A stretch of 64,000 nucleotides of DNA from JBBSAT01 sp044223665 (GCA_044223665.1 JBGALT010000016.1:1-64000); one strand, 5' to 3'; positions 24,681 through 33,894 are shown, numbered from the stretch's first letter. Notes: generated by a model not told the origin, from the sequence alone. Translations and numbers: made by a program.

Positions 24681-25166
24681 GTGAACGCAGAAGTCGTCGT
24701 CCTGTTCGCGCTCTGCGTCTTCGCGTCCGGCGGCATGGTCTTCGTGCTCGCCACGTTCGCGCTCGTGTTCCTGTTGATTCGGCGCGTGAGCGGCGGCGGC
24801 GGGAGCGCCCAGCTCGCCCGCGGCGGCGGCTTCAGCCTCGGCAGCCTCACGGCGTGGATCGCGCGCAACAACCTCGTCACCCACGGCACGCCCGCGCGTG
24901 GGATCGTGCTCGCGATCACGAGCACGGGACGGCGCGCGCAGTTCTACGGCGTTCCCTGCGAGATCCGCAGTGCGCAGATCGACGTGGAGCTGCCCGGCGT
25001 CGCGCCCTTCGTCACGCAGGCCGACCTCTACATCCCGAGGAGCCTCGTCCGCGACACGCTCCCGGGCTCGACGATGGAGCTCCGCATCGATCCGTCTCGC
25101 GCGACGCGGATCTTCGTCGTCGGGCCGGACGTGGCCTACGCGCAGGGATCGGTCCGCACGGCGTGA
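24681..25166 (+). CDS. Small membrane-anchored protein of unknown function
   Basis: 161 residues from GTG 24681. One N-terminal transmembrane helix (residues 5-33), a Gly-rich hinge (SGGGGSAQ), then a soluble domain of about 110 residues with beta-strand character (ARGIVLAITSTGRRAQFYGV, then IDVELPGVAPFVTQADLYIP, ATRIFVVGP). The soluble part resembles the small beta-barrel seen in proteins with DUF3592-like repeats, but the match is not firm. Function unknown. Confidence 0.7.
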   Translation: MNAEVVVLFALCVFASGGMVFVLATFALVFLLIRRVSGGGGSAQLARGGGFSLGSLTAWIARNNLVTHGTPARGIVLAITSTGRRAQFYGVPCEIRSAQIDVELPGVAPFVTQADLYIPRSLVRDTLPGSTMELRIDPSRATRIFVVGPDVAYAQGSVRTA

Positions 25167-25188
25167 GCCCCTCGCGCGGACCGACGCC

Positions 25189-26847
25189 TCAGATCGGCCC
25201 CGGCCGCGTCTCGAAGCAGCGGCCTTCCACGCAGAACTCGCCGCCGCAGTCGGCGTCCATCGTGCACGTGCGACGCACGACGGTGGAGACCCACTGCGCG
25301 AGGTGGCTCGTCTGCTCCATGTCCTGGAAGGGCATCCAGAAGGGCACCATCGTCGGATCCTGTCCGGCGGCCGCGCGTGTGGGATCGAAGGCCGCCATCC
25401 AGAGCTGCGAGCGCGTGTCGGTGTCGAGGCGCAGGCCGTAGCCGCGGCGGCTCGCCCACACGAGCCAGAACAGGTCGTGCCCGCTCTCGCTGAACGTCCT
25501 CGGGTTGAAGCGCGGCCACGCGTCGCTGAGACCGTGGACCGTGTCCATCGAGATCGCGGCGCCCGTGCCGTCCGCGGAGACGACCCACATCTCTTCGTCG
25601 GCGATGCGGCTCGTGCCGGAGTCGGGGTTCTCGCCGAGCGAGCCGATGTTGCTCGGCGAGCGGTTGTAGATGACCCACGCGCCGTCGGGCGAGTAGCTCG
25701 GGTGGAAGTTGTTGCCGCTGCCCGCGGCGGCGAGCGTCGGGCCCACCGTCCAGCTCCCGCCCGTGCGATCGAGCCGCACGACGTTGCCGCTCGTGACGTT
25801 GTTCGAGTCGAAGAGGCCGAGCACGCCGCGTCCGGGGTACTGCACGAAGACGATGTGCTCGCCGTCGGGCGACCAGTCGGGCATCGATGCGGCGGCGCCC
25901 GTCACGCCCTCTTCGATCGTCGAGCCGTCGACGCCCGAGAGGAAGCGCAGGCCGTCGAACGAGCTGCCGACGATCATCGCGTTGTCGGGGCTGAACGACG
26001 TGAAGTTCGACTGCTGCGGTCCGCCGAGAGGCCCGCTGCCGCCCATGCTGCGGAGCAGGAAGCGCTGCGTGCGCGAGGCGATGTCGAAGACCTCGAAGCG
26101 CGTCGTCGGCGTGTCCTCGCCGACCGCGATGAGCGAGCCGTCGCGCGACAGCGTGTGGCAGCCGAGGCAGACCGTACCTGCCGTGTTGCCCACGGTCAGG
26201 AAGCGCTCGGCGTGCGCGCCCGGGACACCGAACTCGAAGCGGTTGATCCCGCCGTTCGCGTTGGGCGTCCAGTAGTAGACGCCGCCCGTCACGTCCTCTT
26301 GCGCGAACGTGATCGCGCGCTCCGGCGTCTCGCCCACGTTGCCCGACGCGTCCACGCTGCGCAGGACGTAGGAGATCGCGCCGCGCCCGCGCGCCGCCGC
26401 CGCGAGCACGCCCCACGTCGTCTCGTCGGGCATGAACACGCAGCCGGCGCCCACGCTCTCGGGGCAGCCGAAGTAGATGCGCACGTGGCTCGGCCCGGCG
26501 GTGAACGCGAGCTGGAACACCGTGCCGCCGTTCGTCAGGTAGTGGAACTCGAGCTGCGAGAGGTTCGGCGGCACCATCACGCCGTCGAGCGGATAGACGA
26601 GCTCGGGCGCATGCGAAGGATCGGGCGTGCCGCCGAAGCGCGTCGGCGCGTCGGACGGTGCGCTCGGGGTCACGATGTCGGTGTCGACGGGGACGAAGAA
26701 CGCGTCCGTGCCGCTGCTGCCTGCATCGTGGTCTCCGCCACCCCCGGGACCCGCGTCGCCGGGATCGCGGCGGCTCGCCGTGCAACCGACCACGAGCGCG
26801 AGCCCCAGAGCCACGAGCGCGAGAGCGACGACGCGAGGGTGAAGCAT
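25189..26847 (-). CDS. Lipoprotein with TolB-like beta-propeller and one haem-c motif
   Basis: 552 residues from ATG 26847 with AGGAG upstream. Lipobox ALVVGC at about residue 22, followed by a Gly/Asp linker. A CLGCH haem-c attachment motif lies near residue 230, followed by PD40/TolB-type repeats: SRDGSLIAVG, SPDNAMIVGSS, SPDGEHIVFV, SPDGAWVIYNRS. The end has a Cys-rich DADCGGEFCVEGRCFE motif, frequent in myxobacterial surface proteins. A haem-bearing propeller outside the cytoplasm suggests electron transfer or redox sensing; the partner is unknown. It is encoded divergently from the lipoprotein and di-haem genes. Confidence 0.85.
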   Translation of the reverse strand: MLHPRVVALALVALGLALVVGCTASRRDPGDAGPGGGGDHDAGSSGTDAFFVPVDTDIVTPSAPSDAPTRFGGTPDPSHAPELVYPLDGVMVPPNLSQLEFHYLTNGGTVFQLAFTAGPSHVRIYFGCPESVGAGCVFMPDETTWGVLAAAARGRGAISYVLRSVDASGNVGETPERAITFAQEDVTGGVYYWTPNANGGINRFEFGVPGAHAERFLTVGNTAGTVCLGCHTLSRDGSLIAVGEDTPTTRFEVFDIASRTQRFLLRSMGGSGPLGGPQQSNFTSFSPDNAMIVGSSFDGLRFLSGVDGSTIEEGVTGAAASMPDWSPDGEHIVFVQYPGRGVLGLFDSNNVTSGNVVRLDRTGGSWTVGPTLAAAGSGNNFHPSYSPDGAWVIYNRSPSNIGSLGENPDSGTSRIADEEMWVVSADGTGAAISMDTVHGLSDAWPRFNPRTFSESGHDLFWLVWASRRGYGLRLDTDTRSQLWMAAFDPTRAAAGQDPTMVPFWMPFQDMEQTSHLAQWVSTVVRRTCTMDADCGGEFCVEGRCFETRPGPI

Positions 26848-27007
26848 GGCGAGCTCCTCCGATCGAAAACGCGAGGATAGACAGCAGACCGCAGGTCCCG
26901 ACAAGAGGGCTTCCGGCGCGGCGTTGCGTAGCGTCACACGAGGGGGGTCTCGACGCGGGCCGCCAGTTGCCTCATCCTCGCCTCACTTTCTTCGAGGGAG
27001 GATGTCG

Positions 27008-27787
27008 ATGACTCGTTTCGTCTGCGCGCTCGGAACCGTGGTGCTCACTTCCATCGTCGGATGCTCCAATCCGACCAGCACCTGCGTGCCGGGGATGGCC
27101 ATCGATTGCCCTTGCTCGGGCGCGGCGCACGGGGTCCAGATCTGCCGCGCCGACGGTACGTTCGGTGCGTGCGAGTGCGGCGGCAACGACGCCGGCGGGG
27201 TCGATGCGGCCGCGCCCGCCGATGCTGGCTCCGACGCGGCCACGATCGAGACCGACACCGGCGTGGACGCGGCGACGAGCGACGCCAATGACGTCGATGG
27301 CTGGGTGGACCCCTGCCTCGGGCACCTCACGTACGCCGGCCGAGTCGACAACGCCGGGCCCACCTGGGGAGCACTCCCCCAGGCAGCCGGCTATTCCGGG
27401 CTCGACGCCGGAAACGCGGCCTGCGAGACGCTCGGTGCCGACCACGTCTGCGACTACGCGGAGGTGCTCGCAGCCGAAGCGGCGGGCGAGCTCGCCGCGG
27501 TGCCCGCCGGCACCACCGCGTGGGTGCACCGTACGACGACGGCGCTGGTGGGCGGCGTCGACTCGGCGCCCGGGCCCGGCGGGCGCTGCAACGACTGGAC
27601 GTACTCGACGAACCACATCGCGGACGGCGAGTACATCACGTTCGACACGGCTGGCGTCCCCACTTACCACCTGGACAACGACACCATCTTCGACGCCGTC
27701 AATCCGGGCGTTCACACCGTGGCGGATCTCCCGTGCGGTGGCGCCTCGCGCGCCATTCTCTGCTGCTACGCGGCCTGCACGCCTTGA
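27008..27787 (+). CDS. Cys-rich myxobacterial-type lipoprotein
   Basis: 259 residues. The ATG at 27008 is preferred over 27002 because GGGAGG ends right at 27001, leaving proper spacing only for the second. Lipobox LTSIVGC at about residue 19. Then a Cys-rich segment (STCVPGMAIDCPC, then ICRADGTFGACECGG) as in proteins of surface-exposed myxobacterial lipoproteins, a long Asp/Ala linker, and a C-terminal domain with CNDWTYSTNHIADGEY resembling the collagen-binding/lectin-like DUF1554 type. Role unknown. It leads into the di-haem genes five bases later. Confidence 0.78.
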   Translation: MTRFVCALGTVVLTSIVGCSNPTSTCVPGMAIDCPCSGAAHGVQICRADGTFGACECGGNDAGGVDAAAPADAGSDAATIETDTGVDAATSDANDVDGWVDPCLGHLTYAGRVDNAGPTWGALPQAAGYSGLDAGNAACETLGADHVCDYAEVLAAEAAGELAAVPAGTTAWVHRTTTALVGGVDSAPGPGGRCNDWTYSTNHIADGEYITFDTAGVPTYHLDNDTIFDAVNPGVHTVADLPCGGASRAILCCYAACTP

Positions 27788-27791
27788 GGCC

Positions 27792-29273
27792 GTGAGCGCC
27801 GAGCGAGCTCGTCTCGGGAGGGTCGCGGTCTCGTCGATCGCGGCCCTCACCTTTCTGGCCTGGCCGATCGCGCACGCGCTCGAGCTGCCGGCCGTCCCCT
27901 GGCCGAACGGCACCGCGCCTTCCGATCCCGCGCTCGACGCGATGGTCGCAGAGGCGACGGCGCTCGCCGACCGCGAGCGCGCCGATCGCTGGCTCGAGGC
28001 GTACGAGCGTGGCGAGGACCACGAGCACTTCGGGCTCGCGCAAGAGGACATCGATCGGGGCGCCTACGATCTCGCGTTCCTGTTCCGCGGCGGCGACTCG
28101 TTCTTCGAGCACCGCTTCGCGCCCTACGAGGGCCTCGGAGCAGGCCCGCTCGCGCCGCTCCACCGTGTGCACGGCCCCGCGCGTGGCGGGCCCGATGCGC
28201 TCGCGTGCGCGGACTGCCACGCGCTCGGTGGCCCCGACGGCGCCGGGACCGAAGTCGAGAACGCGTTCTTCCACGGCGACGGCGACGGCGCCTCTTCGGC
28301 CGCCGTCCGGAACGCGCCGCATGCGCTGGGGCTCGGCTTCGTGCAGGCGCTCGCCGCCGAGATGACGCGCGAGCTGACGTTCGCGCGCGAGACGGCGATC
28401 GCCGCGCAAGAGGAGCGCTCGCTCGCGCTCGAGACCCACGGCGTCTCGTTCGGCACGCTCGTCGTGCACGCGGACGGCTCCGTCGACACCAGCGGCGTCG
28501 AAGGCGTCGACGCCGATCTCGAGGTGCGTCCTTTCGGCTGGCGCGGGACCCAGGCGCGCCTGCGACGCCTCGTCGAGGAAGCCGCGCGCGTGCACTCGGG
28601 GCTGCAGTCGACGGTCCTCGCCGCCGCGAGCCAGGCCACGCCCGATCCCGATCGGCTCGGCACCGGTCCCTGGTACGACCCCGACGCGGACGGCGTGCTG
28701 CGCGAGCTCGAGGAAGGCACGCTGACGGCCGTCGCCGTGTACCTCGCGCTGCTCGAGGTGCCGACCGTGCTCGTGCCCGGTGATCCCGCGCTCGCCGATC
28801 GCTGGGCGCACGGGCACGCGCTCTTCGAGAGCGTCGGCTGCGACGGCTGCCACCGCGAGACGCTCGAGCTCTCCGATCGCACGTGGATCGAGCGGCCCGA
28901 CACGACGGGCGGTCCGGGCGTGACGATCCGCCTGCTGCAAGACGGAGAGACGCCGCGCGGCAGCGGGAGCGTGCACCTCTTCTCGGACCTGAAGCGGCAC
29001 GCGATGGGCGAAGCGCTCGCGCAGCCGGAGGACGACGGAAGCGGCTTGCCCGCCGACGTCTTCGTGACGCGGCCGCTCTGGGGCCTGGCCGACACGGCGC
29101 CCTACCTGCACGACGGGCGCGCGGCGACGATCCCCGAGGCGATCCTCGCCCACGGAGGCGAGGCGCAGCAGGCGCGCGATGCGTTCGCGGCGCTCGACCT
29201 CGACGACCAGCGCGACCTGACGATCTTCCTGATGTCGCTCGCTCGGGCGCCGCGGCCGAGGTACGCGCGATGA
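27792..29273 (+). CDS. Di-haem oxidoreductase, first of a tandem pair
   Basis: 493 residues from GTG 27792 with an N-terminal hydrophobic export signal (VSSIAALTFLAWPIAHAL). Two c-type haem motifs, CADCH (about residue 140) and CDGCH (about 353), with the C-terminal Di-haem_OR pattern LKRHAMGEAL, FVTRPLWGLADTAPYLHDGR and EAILAHGGEA. The family is related to MauG/cytochrome c peroxidases; it acts in the periplasm. A His ligand or Met for the second iron cannot be assigned with confidence. The next gene, an evident paralogue, begins inside its stop codon (ATGA). Confidence 0.88.
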   Translation: MSAERARLGRVAVSSIAALTFLAWPIAHALELPAVPWPNGTAPSDPALDAMVAEATALADRERADRWLEAYERGEDHEHFGLAQEDIDRGAYDLAFLFRGGDSFFEHRFAPYEGLGAGPLAPLHRVHGPARGGPDALACADCHALGGPDGAGTEVENAFFHGDGDGASSAAVRNAPHALGLGFVQALAAEMTRELTFARETAIAAQEERSLALETHGVSFGTLVVHADGSVDTSGVEGVDADLEVRPFGWRGTQARLRRLVEEAARVHSGLQSTVLAAASQATPDPDRLGTGPWYDPDADGVLRELEEGTLTAVAVYLALLEVPTVLVPGDPALADRWAHGHALFESVGCDGCHRETLELSDRTWIERPDTTGGPGVTIRLLQDGETPRGSGSVHLFSDLKRHAMGEALAQPEDDGSGLPADVFVTRPLWGLADTAPYLHDGRAATIPEAILAHGGEAQQARDAFAALDLDDQRDLTIFLMSLARAPRPRYAR

Positions 29274-30637
29274 GACGCCCCCTGATCGTCCTCGCGATGC
29301 TCGCGCTCGGCTGCCGCTCGCCGTCGATCGTGCGGAGCGGCGCCTGGGAGGACGGCACCTACGCGATGGCGTCCGACGTCGATCCGCGCACCGAGGCGCG
29401 CCTGGCCCTCGAGCGCGACGCACGACGGCGCGAGGCCGCGATGCTCGACGTGCTCGAGCCGGGACGCACGCTCGCGTCCACGCGCCTGACCGACGAAGAG
29501 GTCGCGGCCGGCCTGGTCCCGCCACGCGAGCTCTTCGGCATCGGCGGCGAGCTCTTCCATCACGCGTTTCTTCCCGAGGAGAGCGGCATCGCGACGCTGG
29601 CGCGCTTCGGCGGAACGGGCGCCCCGCCCGCCCGGCGCTGCGCCGCTTGCCACACGCGCGGAATCGCCGGAAGCGGCACCAGCGTCGACGTGACCTACGA
29701 CAACGGAGACGGAGAGCGGGCCTCGACCGCGATCGTCCGACGCCCGCGCTCGCTGGCGGGCGCGGCGCTGATCGAGATCGCCGCGCGCGAGGCCACCGCC
29801 GAGCTGGCGGCGCTGCGCGACGCGACGATCGCGCTCGCCCGCCAGCGCGGCAGCGACGTGACGACCCTGCTCGCGACGCGTGCGGGCGCGTCGTTCGGGC
29901 GCCTCACGGCGCACGCCGATGGAACGCTCGACACGAGCTCGCTCGCGGGGATCGACGCCGACCTCGTGGTGCGGCCCTTCGGCGCCCGCGGCGATCACGC
30001 GAGCCTGCGCGAGGCGGTGCAGAGCGAGCTCGAGGCGCGCCTCGGTCTCACCGTCGGCGAGCCGCCTCCTTCGCTCGCCGAGACGCAGCGGACGGCGCTC
30101 GTGACCTACCTCGCGCTCCTCGCACCGCCGGTCGAGGAGGCGCCGAGCGATCCCGACTTCGGGCTCGCGAGCGCGACGGGCCGCGAGCGCTTCGTCGCGC
30201 TGGGCTGCGCCACCTGCCACGTTCCCGAGCTCGAGATCTCTTCGACGCGCTTCGAGGTCGGATCGGGCGTGACGGTCGACGTGGCCGTGGACGGCGAGTC
30301 GCCGCGCCTGGTGCCGCGACCGAGCGATGGCGCATGGATCGTGCGCGCCTACACCGATCTGCGCCGCCACGCGATGGGCCCCGGGCTCGCCGACGCGCAC
30401 GCGATCGACGCGCGCGAGCCGGACGCGTTCGTGACGCCGCCGCTCTGGGGCTGCGCGTCCTCGGCGCCCTATCTGCACGACGGTCGCGCCGGCAGCATCG
30501 AGGACGCGATCCTCGCGCACGGCGGCGAAGCAGAGTCCGCGCGCGCAGCTTACGAGGCGCTCGGCTACACGGAGCGCGGCGAGCTGCGCCTGTTCCTCAC
30601 CACGCTCGTCCGGGCACGACGTCTCGAGGTGCGGTGA
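29270..30637 (+). CDS. Di-haem oxidoreductase lipoprotein, second of a tandem pair
   Basis: 455 residues from ATG 29270, overlapping the previous stop. Lipobox MLALGC at about residue 15. The same architecture as the upstream protein: CAACH near residue 124 and CATCH near residue 313, then LRRHAMGPGL, FVTPPLWGCASSAPYLHDGR and DAILAHGGEAESARAAYEAL. The two probably arose by tandem duplication and may form a heteromeric periplasmic electron-transfer unit. Lipidation of only one suggests it anchors the pair. Its stop overlaps the GTG of the following lipoprotein gene, whose first codons lie in a dispersed repeat. Confidence 0.88.
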   Translation: MRRPLIVLAMLALGCRSPSIVRSGAWEDGTYAMASDVDPRTEARLALERDARRREAAMLDVLEPGRTLASTRLTDEEVAAGLVPPRELFGIGGELFHHAFLPEESGIATLARFGGTGAPPARRCAACHTRGIAGSGTSVDVTYDNGDGERASTAIVRRPRSLAGAALIEIAAREATAELAALRDATIALARQRGSDVTTLLATRAGASFGRLTAHADGTLDTSSLAGIDADLVVRPFGARGDHASLREAVQSELEARLGLTVGEPPPSLAETQRTALVTYLALLAPPVEEAPSDPDFGLASATGRERFVALGCATCHVPELEISSTRFEVGSGVTVDVAVDGESPRLVPRPSDGAWIVRAYTDLRRHAMGPGLADAHAIDAREPDAFVTPPLWGCASSAPYLHDGRAGSIEDAILAHGGEAESARAAYEALGYTERGELRLFLTTLVRARRLEVR

Positions 30638-32118
30638 TCCGCGACGGCAAGGAGTGCTCGTCCCGGAGATCACGGACGGGAGCGGGCACGGCCCGCGGAC
30701 GGAAGGGGCCGGAGTGGCGCGCCGATCCGGAGATCCGCGCCATCCGAGCGCTGGCGTGGGCGGCGCTGCTCGGTGCGTGTGCGTCGGGCGGCGATGCGGT
30801 GTGCGAGGCCTGGACCGCGAGCCCCTCGTGCACGCTCCCGCCGCTCGCGATTGCCGCGGTCCCGCTCGAAGAGACGCAGGTGGCCGGTGTCGAGCCCGCG
30901 ATCGACGCTCACGGCGCTCTGCTGCTGGCCGTGAGCATCGGGACCGAGAGCGGCCCGCGCGTGCGCGTGCTCGAAGAGCAGAGCGCCGGGCTCGTGTCGC
31001 GCGCATGGCCAGGAGACCTCGATCGCGTGGTCGACATGCCGGCGCTGGCCGTCGGGCCCGGAGGCGAGGCGGCGGTCGCGATCCGCGCGGGCAGCGACGG
31101 AGCGAACGCCGACGTGCTCGTCGCCACGCGCGACGGCCTCGGGAGCTGGCGTGAGCCGATGCGCAGCGAGCCGGCGAGCCTGCCGCCACGCGCGTACGAG
31201 CCGCGCGTCGCGTTCACGCCTTCGGGCACGCTCGTCCTCGTGGTGAACCAAGGCGCCGCGAGCCGGACGGGCTACGGCGTCCGCGTCTGCGAGGCCGCGA
31301 GCGCCGACGAGCCGCTCGACTGCCCGGCGAGCGCCGACGACGTGCTCTCGCTGGCGACGTTCTTCTCCAATCGACCCCGGCCGGCGCTCGACGCGCGCGG
31401 CGGCGGCGTGATCAGCTGGTACCAGTCGCTCGGCGGCCCGCTTCGATGCTTCGTCTCCACGCGGACGAGCGAGAGCGAGCCCTTCGCGCTGGTCACCGAG
31501 GCCGACACGGTCTCGATCGCGAGCACGCCGGTCGACAGCGGCGCGCCGCCCGATGCGGCGAGCAGCGCCGGCGGCACGAGCGCAGTCGCGTGGGGACAGG
31601 AGGACGGCCGCGGCGGCGTCGCGGTCTTCGTGGCGATCCGGCGACCGGATGGATCGATCGAGCGCCCCGCCTCGCTCGACGATCGCATCTCGGTGGGTGA
31701 TCAAGTCGCGCGCCAGGTGAGCGTGGCGGCGGGTGCCGACGACGCCCTCTTCGTCGTGTGGGCCGGTCGCGGCACCGACGCCGCCGAGCACGTCTGGCGC
31801 GCGCGGATCGCGCCGGGCGCGCGCACCGCCGACGCCGAGGTCGAGCTCGTCTCTTCCCGCGAGCTCGACGCGAGCGCGCCGGCGATCGCGATCTCCCCGC
31901 GCGGAGAGGTCGCGATCGCATACGTCGAGCACGCCGCGGGATCGGAGCGCTTGTGGCTGCGCCGCGGTGCGACCGATGGCTCGCTCGCCGCGCCCGAGCG
32001 GATCGCCGAGAGCGTGCGCGTCGGTGGCCCCGCCCTCGCGTTCGGGAGCGCCACCCGGCGCTTCGCGTTGGCATGGGTCGACGCCGACGGCGCACACGTC
32101 GCCGCGACCGCGCGCTGA
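30634..32118 (+). CDS. Lipoprotein whose N-terminus is encoded by a dispersed repeat
   Basis: 494 residues from GTG 30634 (GTGA overlap with the previous stop). The first 30 codons or so (basic, Arg-rich: GKECSSRRSRTGAGTARGRK) come from a copy of the repeat also found at 58694-59085. The expected lipoprotein signal (RALAWAALLGACASGG) only begins near residue 45, with no ATG/GTG/TTG just before it. The rest looks like a beta-propeller (FTPSGTLVLVV, ISPRGEVAIAYVEHA). Either the signal still works with a long basic leader or the original start was displaced by the repeat. Confidence 0.72.
   Translation: MIRDGKECSSRRSRTGAGTARGRKGPEWRADPEIRAIRALAWAALLGACASGGDAVCEAWTASPSCTLPPLAIAAVPLEETQVAGVEPAIDAHGALLLAVSIGTESGPRVRVLEEQSAGLVSRAWPGDLDRVVDMPALAVGPGGEAAVAIRAGSDGANADVLVATRDGLGSWREPMRSEPASLPPRAYEPRVAFTPSGTLVLVVNQGAASRTGYGVRVCEAASADEPLDCPASADDVLSLATFFSNRPRPALDARGGGVISWYQSLGGPLRCFVSTRTSESEPFALVTEADTVSIASTPVDSGAPPDAASSAGGTSAVAWGQEDGRGGVAVFVAIRRPDGSIERPASLDDRISVGDQVARQVSVAAGADDALFVVWAGRGTDAAEHVWRARIAPGARTADAEVELVSSRELDASAPAIAISPRGEVAIAYVEHAAGSERLWLRRGATDGSLAAPERIAESVRVGGPALAFGSATRRFALAWVDADGAHVAATAR
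30645..30726 (+). repeat. Dispersed copy of the 90-bp GC-rich repeat
   Basis: Begins CGGCAAGGAGTGCTCG, contains CGGACGGGAGCGGGC and CCCGCGGACGG, ends GCCGAT. It aligns along its length with the unit at 58951-59040 with roughly a dozen differences. It starts eight bases after the stop of the second di-haem gene and is read as the N-terminus of the next gene. Confidence 0.85.
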
Positions 32119-32195
32119 GCCGGCTCCCGCCACATGGACTCACGTGCCCCGATTGTTGCGTTGCGCGCGGAGCCGTCTTCGGGCTCGATCCACGA

Positions 32196-32681
32196 ATGGC
32201 AGTTCCCGAGCACGTCCTCGCATCCGCAGGCCAGCGCTTCGTCGGTCGCTTCATCGACAACCTGGTCTTTCTCGCGCCTCTCTTCGGGGCCGTCTTCGTC
32301 GTGATCGGGCTCCCCCACGAGGTCGGGCCGGCGGGCGGGATCGGCGCGGGCATCGTGGGCCTCGCCGGCTACGTCGGGATCCAGTGGTACCAGCTCGGCC
32401 AGACGGGCCAGACGCTCGGCAAGCGGCTCGCGGGCTCACGCGTGGTCGACCTCGAGGGCGAGCCGGTCGGCAGGCTCCGCGCCTGCTTCGGTCGTGATCT
32501 GTTGATCTTCTTCCTGAACGCCACCCGCATCTTGGGGATCCTCAACGCGCTCTTCGTCTTCCAGCGCTCCAAGCGCTGCGGGCACGACTACGTGTTCGGC
32601 ACCGTCGTGGTGGACGTGGCGGCGTTCGAGGCGCATCGGCTCGCGGGACAGGGCGAGCGCCTCGCCGAGGTCTTCCGCTGA
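32196..32681 (+). CDS. RDD-family membrane protein
   Basis: 161 residues from ATG 32196. The RDD signature is present at the start of helix 1 (RFVGRFIDNLVFLAPLFG: Arg and Asp), followed by two more spans (GIGAGIVGLAGYVGIQWY; DLLIFFLNATRILGILNALF) and the conserved QTLGKRLAGSRVVD segment between them. RDD proteins are small polytopic membrane proteins; some act as ion exchangers, most are uncharacterised. The N-terminal hydrophilic piece is short, as usual. Confidence 0.88.
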   Translation: MAVPEHVLASAGQRFVGRFIDNLVFLAPLFGAVFVVIGLPHEVGPAGGIGAGIVGLAGYVGIQWYQLGQTGQTLGKRLAGSRVVDLEGEPVGRLRACFGRDLLIFFLNATRILGILNALFVFQRSKRCGHDYVFGTVVVDVAAFEAHRLAGQGERLAEVFR

Positions 32682-32730
32682 GCGGCCGAGCGAGCGATCG
32701 CGATCGCGCCGGTGCGCTACCGTCTTCTCC

Positions 32731-33309
32731 ATGACGGATCCCGGCTCGCGGCGACGGACGCTCCTCTTGCTCGTCGGGCCCAAGGGCTCCGGCAAGACGC
32801 GCCTCGCCGGGATGCTCGCCGAGGCGTTCGGCGCCGAGGCGATCCCCGTCGAGGCGATGTGGATCGCGCGAGGCCGGGACGCGCCACGACCCGCGGACCC
32901 CGAGGCCGGGCGCGACTGGGAGCGCGGAGGTTTCGAGGCGGTCGCCGGCCGGGCGCTCGCGGCGCTCGCCCAGCATCCGCTCGTCGTGCTCGACACCACC
33001 GGCGCCTCCGAGCACACACCCGCCTTCGTGGCGCGGCTCGAGACGAGCGGCGCGCTGGTGATGGTTCGCGTGACTGCGTCGCTCGATCGCTGCGCGGCGC
33101 GCATCGCCGCGCGCGATGCCTCGCAACATCTTCCCTTCGACCTCGCGCGTCTCGGCGAGATCCACGCCGCCTCGGAGCGCGCGCCGCTGCGGTTCGCCGC
33201 GACCTACGACAACGATGCCCCCTGGGACGAGCCCCGCGCACGCGCGTTCTTCGGGGAGGTGCTCGCGCGCGCGCGACTACTGCGCGAAGAGCCAGTCGAA
33301 GAGCAGTGA
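32731..33309 (+). CDS. P-loop NTPase, small-molecule-kinase-like
   Basis: 192 residues. Walker A GPKGSGKT at residues 16-23; a hydrophobic strand ending in Asp (PLVVLDTTGA, about residue 90) is the Walker B; VRVTASLDRCAARIAARD fits the lid/adenine region of shikimate-kinase- or AAA_33-type ATPases. It is likely a small cytosolic ATPase or kinase with unknown substrate. Its 3' end overlaps the 3' end of the convergent VTT-domain gene by 33 bases. Confidence 0.8.
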   Translation: MTDPGSRRRTLLLLVGPKGSGKTRLAGMLAEAFGAEAIPVEAMWIARGRDAPRPADPEAGRDWERGGFEAVAGRALAALAQHPLVVLDTTGASEHTPAFVARLETSGALVMVRVTASLDRCAARIAARDASQHLPFDLARLGEIHAASERAPLRFAATYDNDAPWDEPRARAFFGEVLARARLLREEPVEEQ

Positions 33310-33894
33310 CATGAGCGCGATCGGGACCACGAGCCCGACCGCGCTGCCGATCATGTAGTCGCGAAAGCGGACCCGCGTCAGCGCGAGCGCGTACGTGAGG
33401 GCCGGCGTCATCACCAGGAAGATGCGCAGCACGGCGACCGTGCGGATGGGCTGCTCGTCGATGCGCGCGAGCATCCGCGCGATGAAGGGGCGCCGGATCG
33501 TCGCCAGTGCCTGGCCACCGATCATGCGCACGACGAAGAACGCGACGGCGATCGCCACGAGCGCGCCCAGGTAGCCGACGAGACCGCCCGCCACGCGGCC
33601 ATAGGCGAGGATCGAGGCGCCGATGAAGACCCAGCCCGGCACGTGCGCGAGCTCGCCGACGACGAAGAGCCCCACGAACGCGAGGATGCCGAGCGGGCCG
33701 AGCCCGACGATCAGCTCGCGGACGTGATCGCGCGAGAGCCACTCGGTGACGCCGAGCTGGTCGGCGACGACGACGCTGACGACGACCGCCACGGCGAGCA
33801 GCCCGAGGCGCACCCAGGTGCGGCCCCGCTGCTCGGGCGTCGGGTCCGGCAGCACGGGCGCGGCCAGCTCTTCGGGCGTCTCGGGCTCGCTCAT
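33277..33894 (-). CDS. VTT-domain (TVP38/TMEM64-type) membrane protein
   Basis: 205 residues from ATG 33894, which overlaps the stop of the thioesterase gene (ATGA). Five to six hydrophobic segments. The VTT core motif appears in GELAHVPGWVFIGASILAYGRVAGGLVGYLGA with a conserved Gly pair and proline, followed by IRTVAVLRIFLVMTPALTYA. Homologues (DedA/TVP38 relatives) are implicated in lipid scrambling or membrane homeostasis. The 3' end overlaps the convergent P-loop ATPase gene. Confidence 0.85.
   Translation of the reverse strand: MSEPETPEELAAPVLPDPTPEQRGRTWVRLGLLAVAVVVSVVVADQLGVTEWLSRDHVRELIVGLGPLGILAFVGLFVVGELAHVPGWVFIGASILAYGRVAGGLVGYLGALVAIAVAFFVVRMIGGQALATIRRPFIARMLARIDEQPIRTVAVLRIFLVMTPALTYALALTRVRFRDYMIGSAVGLVVPIALMSLLFDWLFAQ

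Noticed and set aside
33277..33309. Misassembly suggested by 33-base overlap of convergent genes
   Set aside because: Both reading frames keep family features to near their ends and short convergent overlaps are common in compact genomes.
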